64,000 nucleotides of DNA from Muribaculum sp. (GTDB taxonomy: Bacteria; Bacteroidota; Bacteroidia; Bacteroidales; Muribaculaceae): contig VSOZ01000002.1 in NCBI GenBank assembly GCA_009775095.1, positions 1 to 64,000 of the forward strand, given 5' to 3'. Below are positions 42,690 through 50,448 of this stretch, piece by piece. A program made the translations under genes and the position numbers. Position 1 is the first letter of the stretch. Each line of letters begins with the position of its first letter. A model generated the notes under the pieces. It was given only the letters and a program-made list of their open reading frames with translations. It searched no databases and had not been told where the DNA came from.

Positions 42690-45002
42690 TCATAATGACA
42701 TCGAAATACCGGCATTGACACAACGCGGCAGAGCCGGACCGTATATGTAACCGGAGTCACGTGTCGGTCCAAGATCAAAATCGTCCTGATACGAATTGAA
42801 TATGTTGCTAACCCCGGCCGATAGGTCGATTGTGACACGGTTGAATATCCTGAACGTATAGGTCAGCTTTAACGAAGCGTCGAAAAAAGCGGAAGTGCGC
42901 ACGGCCACATCGACGGGTGTACCTGATCCTGCTAGATGCTGCACAGTCATAGGACCGGTATAGGTAGCCGACAAAGTGGCTTTAAACGAGCGGGTTATCT
43001 CCGCATTAGCGGTAAGGTAGCCGTACAGATCAGGCGTACGGAACATGCGCTTTTCACCCGGCACATCCGGATTATCGCTCCATACCTCGGGACGCTTATA
43101 GCGGCTGCGCTGCCATGTAAGGCCGCACTGCATATCGAAACGACTTGAAAAGAACGCCTTAGCCTCTACATTGACTCCCGCCACACGGGCACCGGAGCCA
43201 TTGTAACGCTCGAGCACGGCATTGCCGGCAGCGTCCGGCTCGTCAAGCTGACGCAGAGCGAAAACATCACGCAAATCGGTGTAAAAGCCCTCGACGAGCA
43301 GATTGGTCTGAACATTGCCGAAACGATGATACAGATCAGCCGATGCGCTGACACTGCGCGAACTCTCCTCCTTAAGACCGGGAGCCAGCACCGTCACTAC
43401 CCGCTCTCCCCCCACAATAGCCACGTGGAAATCCTCATCATAGGCCTGCGGAGAACGGAAACCGGTAGAATACGACAGTCTGCAGTTAAGATTGTCGTTA
43501 GGATTGTAGCGTATATTGGCCCTCGGCGAAATTACCGGGTCATCGATAAGCGAATGCTTGTCGACACGTGCACCTACAAGAAATCCCCAACGGCGGTTGC
43601 GCCACTCATTCTGAAGGTAACCGCTGTATATATGCACTTTCTGCAGTATGTCATGGTCATATCCTACGGTAATGTCATGAAGTCGATTGAACGAATATTC
43701 AACCCCGGCCACGAGCTCCGAAGGCATAAAGACAAGACGCTCAAACGGATGGGTCCACTGCGCTCCCGAAGTGACAACGACGTCGGACGTGCGTCCGTAG
43801 GCATCAGGATCCATGTCGGATCCGTAATAGCTCTGACGACGGGTATTCTGCATGGCTCCGAATACCGACAAATGGTCTTGGCGGCTGCCGGGCCATATGT
43901 CATAAGTGGCCTCCACGGCATGAATATTGTGGTCGGCCTGTTCGGCTATCATGGCCATATGGGCCGGCTGATCAAGATTGTCGCCTCCGCGCCTATACTC
44001 ATGGGTGTTGTGATACTCGAGAGAGAGGCGGCTGATGTCAGACGGCCTTACGAAAGCGCGTGCGCCTATGGTCTGAGTCTTGAGTTGCGCCACCTCGGTG
44101 AAGCCGTCGCCATTCTCGTCATATCCGTCGCGATACCTCGACTGTCCGTATACAAACATGCCGGCCTTGTTGTTGTCGGTCACAACCGAAGCGTTGAGCG
44201 TCGTGTTATTGTCAAGCGAGCCCGACGGCCCTATCGACGACAGTGTATGTGATACTCGGGCCGAATTTGTCATAGGATCTTTCGTGATAATGTTTATCGT
44301 ACCGCCTATGGCCGAAGAACCGAAGAGAGCTGAGCCTCCGCCGCGCATGACCTCGACGCGCTCAATCATATTGGCGGGTATCTGTTCAAGCCCGTAAACA
44401 CCGGTCAAAGCCGAAAATACCGGTCTTGAGTTCATCAATATCTGCGAGTAGTGCCCGTCAAGGCCGTTTATACGAACCTGAGTGAATCCGCAGTTCTGGC
44501 AATCGTTTTCAACACGTACACCGGGCTGGAAGTTAAGGCCGTCGGCAAGCGAACATGCACTGACCATGTCAAACAGCTTACCGGTAATGACATTGACCAA
44601 TGCGGGACTCTCGCGACGCCTTACCTCGCTCTTGGACGAAGTCACGACTACCTGATCAAGCATAAACGCGTCGGGCACCACGCTGAAGTTTGCCTCCACG
44701 GTATGGCCGGCGGCTACATTTACGTCCAGCGTGGCGGTCTTGTAGCCTGTGAAGACGGCTTCGAGAGTATAATCGCCCGGAGCAAGGTCGCGAAATACAT
44801 AATGGCCCGAAGCATCGGTAAGAGTGGCTAATTTAGTGTCAAGTATTCTGACATAATAGAAAGGCATGTGTTCGCCGGTCTCCGCATCGACCACATGGCC
44901 GCTTATATTGGCATCGGTGACCGCGGCACCGGCGGGAGCCGCAATCACGCCGAGGCAGCCCTGCGCCACAGCACAAGCCGCCACAAAAAGTTTTTTGAAC
45001 AT
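42690..45002 (-). CDS. TonB-dependent receptor with CxxC in the plug, probably for a metal or metal complex
   Basis: A ~770-residue outer-membrane receptor with a signal peptide (about 1-25), a carboxypeptidase-regulatory-like domain (ISGHVVDAETGEHMPFYYV), a plug (LNFQPGVRVENDCQNCGF, RVEVMRGGGSALFGSSAIGG) and a 22-strand-type barrel. The DCQNC pair in the plug is unusual for sugar transporters. It lacks a SusD partner and is preceded in the same operon by a small His-rich secreted protein, so a metal ion or chelate is the likely cargo. I start at ATG 45002, where the signal peptide begins; upstream in-frame codons overlap the neighbour gene. Confidence 0.88.
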   Translation of the reverse strand: MFKKLFVAACAVAQGCLGVIAAPAGAAVTDANISGHVVDAETGEHMPFYYVRILDTKLATLTDASGHYVFRDLAPGDYTLEAVFTGYKTATLDVNVAAGHTVEANFSVVPDAFMLDQVVVTSSKSEVRRRESPALVNVITGKLFDMVSACSLADGLNFQPGVRVENDCQNCGFTQVRINGLDGHYSQILMNSRPVFSALTGVYGLEQIPANMIERVEVMRGGGSALFGSSAIGGTINIITKDPMTNSARVSHTLSSIGPSGSLDNNTTLNASVVTDNNKAGMFVYGQSRYRDGYDENGDGFTEVAQLKTQTIGARAFVRPSDISRLSLEYHNTHEYRRGGDNLDQPAHMAMIAEQADHNIHAVEATYDIWPGSRQDHLSVFGAMQNTRRQSYYGSDMDPDAYGRTSDVVVTSGAQWTHPFERLVFMPSELVAGVEYSFNRLHDITVGYDHDILQKVHIYSGYLQNEWRNRRWGFLVGARVDKHSLIDDPVISPRANIRYNPNDNLNCRLSYSTGFRSPQAYDEDFHVAIVGGERVVTVLAPGLKEESSRSVSASADLYHRFGNVQTNLLVEGFYTDLRDVFALRQLDEPDAAGNAVLERYNGSGARVAGVNVEAKAFFSSRFDMQCGLTWQRSRYKRPEVWSDNPDVPGEKRMFRTPDLYGYLTANAEITRSFKATLSATYTGPMTVQHLAGSGTPVDVAVRTSAFFDASLKLTYTFRIFNRVTIDLSAGVSNIFNSYQDDFDLGPTRDSGYIYGPALPRCVNAGISMSL

Positions 45003-45054
45003 GATTTTGTGTAAAAAGTTGATGAATAGATGTCTACAACAGAGGGAGAAGTAT

Positions 45055-45399
45055 CTATTCAATAGCGGGAGGCCCCCGTAGAGAGTGTGCACCGACACAT
45101 GCAAGACCCAAAGACTCTACGTCACTACATGCAAGCTCGCTGCAAGCACCCGATGCGCCGGCAACGATAACGGAGGAAGTGCCCTCCATTGATGTGGCCG
45201 ATGCATTGAACTGAGCGACAAGGTCGAGCGACACCGACGAGTGGGTGTGATGGCCCGACGGCATGTAAGGGTGGGAATGAGTGACCGTGCGTCCGTCGTC
45301 AGAGATATGAGAGTGCGTGAACACGGTGTTTGAGAACACGAAATTCACAAACACGCACAATAAAAGCGCATTCAGCAAGCGGGTCACTCTCTTTTTCAC
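45055..45399 (-). CDS. Small secreted His-rich protein, partner of the TonB receptor
   Basis: A 114-residue protein with a membrane/signal segment (about 8-23, LLNALLLCVFVNFVFS). A histidine-rich stretch follows (FTHSHIS, VTHSHPYMPSGHHTHSS), then a Ser/Ala-rich part with Cys pairs (GACSELACS). I cannot name the family. His clusters plus Cys suggest metal binding. The gene begins with GTG at 45399, only four bases after a perfect -7 box, and the TonB receptor starts 52 bases after its stop. Confidence 0.7.
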   Translation of the reverse strand: MKKRVTRLLNALLLCVFVNFVFSNTVFTHSHISDDGRTVTHSHPYMPSGHHTHSSVSLDLVAQFNASATSMEGTSSVIVAGASGACSELACSDVESLGLACVGAHSLRGPPAIE

Positions 45400-45403
45400 G
45401 CCG

Positions 45404-45435
45404 CAAAGTTAAGGATTTTTCCGGCTTACCGCAAA
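45404..45435 (-). promoter_or_regulatory. Promoter of the His-rich protein/TonB receptor operon
   Basis: On the minus strand TTTG (45432-45435), 20 bases, then TAACTTTG (45404-45411). The start codon is at 45399, so transcription should begin at or within a base or two of it, giving a leaderless message. Confidence 0.7.
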
Positions 45436-45473
45436 ATCCGGTTAGTTGCCGGAAAAAGAACACAGGGAGATGA

Positions 45474-45827
45474 TTAAAGTATGGCGGCTATTTTCCGGAT
45501 ATTGGCGAGACGGTTCATAAATGTAGAATCAGACTTCGCGATCTGCATATTATAGTCGCTCTGCAATTTCAGAAACATTTCAGCCTCTATTCCTAAAGCG
45601 GCCTCCAAAAGCAACGCAAGTTCAGTGTTTACCGCCCGCTTTCCGTTTATCACTTCGTTAAGAAGCGATGGAGAAACTCCTATCTGCTTCGCAAGTTTTG
45701 CCTGTGATAAATTGCGTGCCTCCAACTCGTCACGGATTAGTTCTCCCGGATGAGTGGGCTCAAACGGAGTGAGGTTATTGGCTATCATAGCCGAATCTGT
45801 ATTGGAGAAAGTTATCATATCAATCAT
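45474..45827 (-). CDS. higA: HigA-family antitoxin (XRE helix-turn-helix)
   Basis: A ~117-residue antitoxin. THPGELIRDELEARNLSQ is the HigA/VapI signature, followed by a helix-turn-helix (AKLAKQIGVSPSLLNEVING). It neutralises HigB and represses the pair. Start is either ATG 45827, overlapping higB by eight bases, or ATG 45818, one base after the higB stop; both fit translational coupling. Confidence 0.9.
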   Translation of the reverse strand: MIDMITFSNTDSAMIANNLTPFEPTHPGELIRDELEARNLSQAKLAKQIGVSPSLLNEVINGKRAVNTELALLLEAALGIEAEMFLKLQSDYNMQIAKSDSTFMNRLANIRKIAAIL

Positions 45828-46137
45828 AGTGGTTTGAAAGTTCAACAATATTGCAGATAGTCAGAACCGGTTCATCCGTAGTCTCCTCCAAAGTAAACTC
45901 AATACGGTATTTATCATTGACCCTTACAGAGAAAAGACCTGCCTTGTCGCCCGTAAGTGCCTCGAATCGCAATGAATTTATAGGGAATAGCGACTCTTTG
46001 GATGAAGCCGATTTGAGATAATCAACGCAACGCTTATATCGCTTGACTATCTCAGGCTGAAAGCGGTACTTCTTCTCTTTGGCCTTACCGCTTTCGTATA
46101 ATTCCTTCAGATATTCTTTGTCGAATGTGACTACCAT
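45820..46137 (-). CDS. higB: HigB-family toxin (RelE/ParE superfamily)
   Basis: A 105-residue toxin likely to cleave ribosome-bound mRNA. It has RelE-like features (RYKRCVDYLK, INSLRFEALTGDKAGLFSVRVNDKYRIEF, VLTICNIVELSNHYD). Toxin-first order is typical of higBA. The promoter upstream carries a perfect palindrome, so the locus should be autorepressed. Confidence 0.9.
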   Translation of the reverse strand: MVVTFDKEYLKELYESGKAKEKKYRFQPEIVKRYKRCVDYLKSASSKESLFPINSLRFEALTGDKAGLFSVRVNDKYRIEFTLEETTDEPVLTICNIVELSNHYD

Positions 46138-46150
46138 ATTCTTAATGATG

Positions 46151-46197
46151 CAAAATTAAGAAAAGTTTTTACTATTCACAAATTTGTGAATAGTAAA
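46151..46197 (-). promoter_or_regulatory. higBA promoter with overlapping 30-bp palindromic operator
   Basis: The minus strand has TTTG (46179-46182), 20 bases, and TAATTTTG (46151-46158). The -33 box lies at the centre of a perfect 30-bp palindrome (arms TTTACTATTCACAAA, 46168-46182, and its complement 46183-46197). Binding of HigA there would block the promoter. Confidence 0.75.
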
Positions 46198-46298
46198 AGG
46201 GCTGAATAAGGTTTTACATGTGCTACAAAATCATATTTGTGGTCGAAAGGGCGTAATAACGGGATTTTTCGTTAAATTTGCCGTATAATTCAACAACT

Positions 46299-48806
46299 AT
46301 GAAGAAATTTCTGAAAAGCAAATCGGCACTGGCCTGTGTCATTTCGGTTATTATAATGGCGGCGGTGTCGCTGGTGTACTTCTATCCCGACGTGTTTGAA
46401 GGCAACGGCCTTATGCAGCACGACGTGCAGCAGGGCATAGCTCTCAGCCATGAAGTAAACCAATACAAAGCCGAGACCGGGGAGACGTCATGGTGGACCA
46501 ACTCCCTCTTCTCAGGTATGCCCACTTTCCAGATAACCCCCTCCTACTCGTCAAACGGCCTCATACGGTTTGCGGGCGACCTCTTCCGACTGTGGCTTCC
46601 GTCACCGGCCGGACTGTTGTTCATGATGATGGCCGGCTTCTTCATACTGCTGCTCTCCATGAAGGTCAGATGGTATCTGGCACTTCCGGGAGCCATAGCC
46701 TACGGATTTTCATCATATTTCATCATAATCATAGGCGCGGGCCATATATGGAAATTCATAACCCTCGCCTATATACCGCCTACCATAGCGGGCATGGTGC
46801 TCTGCTACAGAGGCAAATATCTCGCGGGAGGCGCTACCGCCGCACTCTTCGCCATGCTCCAGATATCGGGCAACCATATCCAGATGTCATATTACTTCCT
46901 AATGGTTGTGATAGGATTCATTGTCGCCTACGGCATAATCCTGTTTCGTCAAGGCAAAGGACGCCGCTGGTGGAAAGCCAACGCCGTGCTTGCAGTGGCG
47001 GCGGTGCTTGCAGTGGCCGCCAACAGCCCCAACCTGTATAACACCTACAAGTATTCAAAAGAGAGCATGCGCGGCATGCACAGCGAGCTGTCAGACGGCG
47101 GCAACGGTGCAAGCGTCGATGCCGGAGGAGGCTTGAATAAAGACTACATAACAGCTTGGAGCTACGGAAAGAGCGAGACCTTCTCGCTGCTCATACCCAA
47201 CGTCAAGGGTGGCGCCACAATAAAGCCCGAAAAGGGTGGCAACAAACTGCTTGCTCTGTCGGAAACCGACGCTGCGGAAGAGTTACAGAAATCAGGAACC
47301 ATAAGCAGTGAAACGGCTGCCTATCTGCAACAGCTGCCACAATACTTCGGCGACCAGCCTATGACCAACGGCCCGGTATATGTAGGTGCGCTCATAATGG
47401 CTCTTTTCCTGCTCGGATGCATAATTGTCAAGGGCCCGATCAAATGGATGCTGCTGATAGTGACCATATTGTCAATAGCACTCTCTTGGGGCCATAACAT
47501 GATGTGGCTCACCGACCTGATGATAGATTATGTGCCGATGTACAACAAGTTTCGCACGGTGGCGAGCATACTCGTGGTGGCCGAGTTCACCATACCGCTT
47601 CTCGCCATGCTTGCACTGAAAGAGCTTGTCGACCACCACGACGAGTGGCAGCGGTTCAGGACCCCGATATTAGTGTCGTTCGGGTTCTGTCTTGCCGTAT
47701 GCGCACTTGGCATAGCGGCTCCGTCGGTATTCGGCTCCTACCTCAGCACACAGGAGCATGAAGCCTATGTGGTGGGCGGCATAGCACAGCAGTATCCGCA
47801 ACTGTTCTCGGCCATACAGAGTGTAAGAATGGCAATGGTGTCAGACGACGCATTGCGCAGCTTCCTCATCATAGGTGCCGGTGCGTGCTGCATCTTCTTG
47901 TTCTTTACCAAGAAGATTGACCTCAAAGTGATGTTTATACTGCTTACGGTCATCATATTGGGCGACCTTTACTCGGTCAACAAACGCTACCTCAACACCG
48001 ACAGTTTTGTGGCTCAACGGCTTACACAGGATGAGCCGTTCCCGCTCACTGCCGCCGATCGTCAGATACTCGCCGACACCGCCATGAACTACAGGGTCAT
48101 GGACATACCGCGGTTTGGCGAAGCGGCTCCCTCCTATCGCCATAAAGCCATAGGCGGATACCATGCCGCCAAACTGACACGTTATCAGGACATGATCGAC
48201 CGACACCTCGGCAACTTCCAGTCGGGCAATGTCAGCCAAGCCGACATGAACGTGCTCAATATGCTCAACGCCAAGTATATTGTGACCGGCGACGACAAAG
48301 CTTTTGTGAATCCTGACGCACTGGGCAACGCATGGCTCGTGGACCGCGTGATGTATGTAGACGGCGCCGATGCGGAGATGGGTGCGCTCGACAGCATAAA
48401 CCCGGCGACAACGGCCGTGAGCGACAACAAATTCAAGGATATGCTCGGCACAGCCGTGGCCCCGAAAGAGCCGGGCGACACCATATACGAGACCTCGTAC
48501 GCTCCCGACCGGCTTACCTACAGCGTAAAGTCGGCACGCGGAGGAGTGGCCGTATTCTCGGAAGTTTACTTCCCGTGGGGATGGAAAGCCTCGGTCGACG
48601 GCAAAGATGTGCCCGTGGCAAGGGTGGATTATCTGCTGCGCGCTATAAAAGTACCTGCCGGCAAGCATGTGATCGACATGCGGTTTGAACCTCGCACCAT
48701 AAGCACTACCACAACAATAGCATACATAGCCATAATACTCATCTACCTGTCGGTACTCGGAGCTATGGCACTTTATTTCTTACCCATGAAACACCCCCGA
48801 CAATGA
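46299..48806 (+). CDS. Large polytopic membrane protein, YfhO-like
   Basis: An ~835-residue inner-membrane protein with about a dozen hydrophobic helices and an extracytoplasmic region. Pattern and C-terminal beta-rich domain (VAVFSEVYFPWGWKASVDGKDV) fit the YfhO/GT-C-like family, which glycosylates lipid-linked or cell-surface polymers in some bacteria; the activity here is unknown. The ATG at 46299 follows a -7 box TAAATTTG (46273-46280). An upstream in-frame TTG lies inside that box and is rejected. The stop overlaps the next start (ATGA). Confidence 0.8.
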   Translation: MKKFLKSKSALACVISVIIMAAVSLVYFYPDVFEGNGLMQHDVQQGIALSHEVNQYKAETGETSWWTNSLFSGMPTFQITPSYSSNGLIRFAGDLFRLWLPSPAGLLFMMMAGFFILLLSMKVRWYLALPGAIAYGFSSYFIIIIGAGHIWKFITLAYIPPTIAGMVLCYRGKYLAGGATAALFAMLQISGNHIQMSYYFLMVVIGFIVAYGIILFRQGKGRRWWKANAVLAVAAVLAVAANSPNLYNTYKYSKESMRGMHSELSDGGNGASVDAGGGLNKDYITAWSYGKSETFSLLIPNVKGGATIKPEKGGNKLLALSETDAAEELQKSGTISSETAAYLQQLPQYFGDQPMTNGPVYVGALIMALFLLGCIIVKGPIKWMLLIVTILSIALSWGHNMMWLTDLMIDYVPMYNKFRTVASILVVAEFTIPLLAMLALKELVDHHDEWQRFRTPILVSFGFCLAVCALGIAAPSVFGSYLSTQEHEAYVVGGIAQQYPQLFSAIQSVRMAMVSDDALRSFLIIGAGACCIFLFFTKKIDLKVMFILLTVIILGDLYSVNKRYLNTDSFVAQRLTQDEPFPLTAADRQILADTAMNYRVMDIPRFGEAAPSYRHKAIGGYHAAKLTRYQDMIDRHLGNFQSGNVSQADMNVLNMLNAKYIVTGDDKAFVNPDALGNAWLVDRVMYVDGADAEMGALDSINPATTAVSDNKFKDMLGTAVAPKEPGDTIYETSYAPDRLTYSVKSARGGVAVFSEVYFPWGWKASVDGKDVPVARVDYLLRAIKVPAGKHVIDMRFEPRTISTTTTIAYIAIILIYLSVLGAMALYFLPMKHPRQ

Positions 48807-49522
48807 AACCGTTAAGAATGTACATGAACTCGCTGAGCCGCTATAAGCGAAGCAAGGGCTTCGGCATACACTCGCCGTTTGCCTACCGCTTCATCACGCG
48901 AGTGCTGCACGAGCGTCTGCCGTATTACGCCTATTCCGAGATAATGCTCAGGCGCCATATGTCGCTCAACCTTGCCCGCAACATAGCCAAGCATCCGCGG
49001 GTCATATCGATGAAAAACGCCAAGCTGCTGTTTCGCATAGCCAACTTCTTCAATCCGCCGGCGATACTGCAGATAGGCACCTCCTACGGAGTGTCGACAA
49101 CGGCACTACTTGATGTGTCATCGACATCAAAGCTGATTATATATCCCGGAAAGTCAGCCCATCCCGACGTATATGAAAAGGTGACACACCGCTACGGCAA
49201 CCGCATAACACAACGCGGAAGCGTTGAGGAAGCGACATCGGCCTATGTCGACATGCTCGGCAGCGAGGGGCGTCCGTTTATCCTCGTGAACTCTATTGAC
49301 AGTGAGGATGAAAAAATGATGTTGCACGGATTTCTGCTCGACATGCTCGGACGTGAAGGCACGGTAATAATTCGCAACCTCACAAAATCGCGGCTGATAG
49401 CCGACCTCTTATCTATGCTTGACGGCGCTCTTGACCACGGAATGACGTTCTCCAACGGCAACATTGCTGTAATAGTGGGATACGGCCATCTGCCCCGGCA
49501 GAGCTTTCTTCTATGGTATTGA
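48803..49522 (+). CDS. Class I methyltransferase-like protein
   Basis: A 239-residue protein. AILQIGTSYGVSTTALLD resembles SAM-binding motif I, and GTVIIRNL a later strand of a class I methyltransferase fold. The N-terminus has a basic segment (RYKRSKGFGIHSPFAYRFI) conserved in Bacteroidetes homologues. Catalytic residues are not evident, so activity is unproven. It overlaps the YfhO-like gene by four bases and precedes xerD by three, so the three form an operon. Confidence 0.65.
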   Translation: MKPLRMYMNSLSRYKRSKGFGIHSPFAYRFITRVLHERLPYYAYSEIMLRRHMSLNLARNIAKHPRVISMKNAKLLFRIANFFNPPAILQIGTSYGVSTTALLDVSSTSKLIIYPGKSAHPDVYEKVTHRYGNRITQRGSVEEATSAYVDMLGSEGRPFILVNSIDSEDEKMMLHGFLLDMLGREGTVIIRNLTKSRLIADLLSMLDGALDHGMTFSNGNIAVIVGYGHLPRQSFLLWY

Positions 49523-49525
49523 CGG

Positions 49526-50437
49526 ATGACAAGGACCATCACCGACTGGGGAAAACTGACCGATGAGTACGCGGCATATCTGATGCTTGAAAAAGGACTT
49601 TCCGACAATACCCGGGAGTCTTATCTCGATGACCTGAACAAGCTGAAAGGATATGTCGGTAACGATCCGAAATTGTTAAATGACGTAAGCCTTGACTCGC
49701 TGCACAATCTCGTGGCCGAGCTTCACGACTTGGGCATAGCCCCGTCGTCGCAGGCGCGTATCATATCGGGCATAAAATCATTTTTCCGTTTTCTGCTGCT
49801 TGAAGGCTATATTGAAGAGAATCCGTCGATACTGCTTGAGACTCCGCGCATGGGACGCCATCTGCCGGAAGTGCTTACGGTCGACGAAATCGACGAGATG
49901 ATAAGCTGCATAGACATGTCGGCGGCCGAAGGCCAACGCAACCGAGCCATAATGGAGACCCTGTACGGCTGCGGACTCCGAGTAAGCGAACTCGTTAACC
50001 TTGAGATGGCTAACGTGTTTCTTGACGAACAGTATATAATAGTTCGCGGCAAGGGCGACAAAGAGCGCATGGTGCCCATGTCGGAGGTGTCGATCAACGA
50101 GATAAAACTATATCTTGAAGACCGCGCGCTGCTCGACATAAAGCCCGGCGAGGAGAACTACCTGTTTCTGAACCGACGCGGACGTCATCTGACAAGAGTC
50201 ATGATATTCTACATCATAAAGAAGCTCTGTGAACTTGCCGGAATAAGAAAGACTATAAGCCCACACACGATGCGGCACTCGTTTGCCACCCACCTGCTTG
50301 AAGGGGGCGCCAATCTAAGAGCCATACAGCAGATGCTCGGACATGAGTCGATAGCGACCACAGAGATATACCTTCACATGGACCGCCGGTTGCTGCGACA
50401 GGAGATACTGCTCCATCATCCCCGCAACATGCGATGA
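49526..50437 (+). CDS. xerD: Site-specific tyrosine recombinase XerD
   Basis: A 303-residue recombinase that resolves chromosome dimers at dif with XerC, under FtsK control. The N-terminal SAM-like domain (about 10-100) precedes the catalytic domain with Arg152, Lys176, His247/Arg250 (HTMRHSF), His273 (LGHESI) and Tyr282. Length and core-gene neighbours argue for a housekeeping Xer enzyme rather than a mobile-element integrase. Confidence 0.93.
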   Translation: MTRTITDWGKLTDEYAAYLMLEKGLSDNTRESYLDDLNKLKGYVGNDPKLLNDVSLDSLHNLVAELHDLGIAPSSQARIISGIKSFFRFLLLEGYIEENPSILLETPRMGRHLPEVLTVDEIDEMISCIDMSAAEGQRNRAIMETLYGCGLRVSELVNLEMANVFLDEQYIIVRGKGDKERMVPMSEVSINEIKLYLEDRALLDIKPGEENYLFLNRRGRHLTRVMIFYIIKKLCELAGIRKTISPHTMRHSFATHLLEGGANLRAIQQMLGHESIATTEIYLHMDRRLLRQEILLHHPRNMR

Positions 50438-50448
50438 CAACAGCCGTT

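Noticed and set aside
42690..45002. SusC-type glycan transporter
   Set aside because: There is no SusD partner, the size is smaller, and the plug carries CxxC with a metal-type neighbour, so it is called a metal or chelate receptor.
49526..50437. Mobile-element integrase
   Set aside because: Length, XerD motifs and location in a core operon indicate the housekeeping dimer-resolution recombinase.
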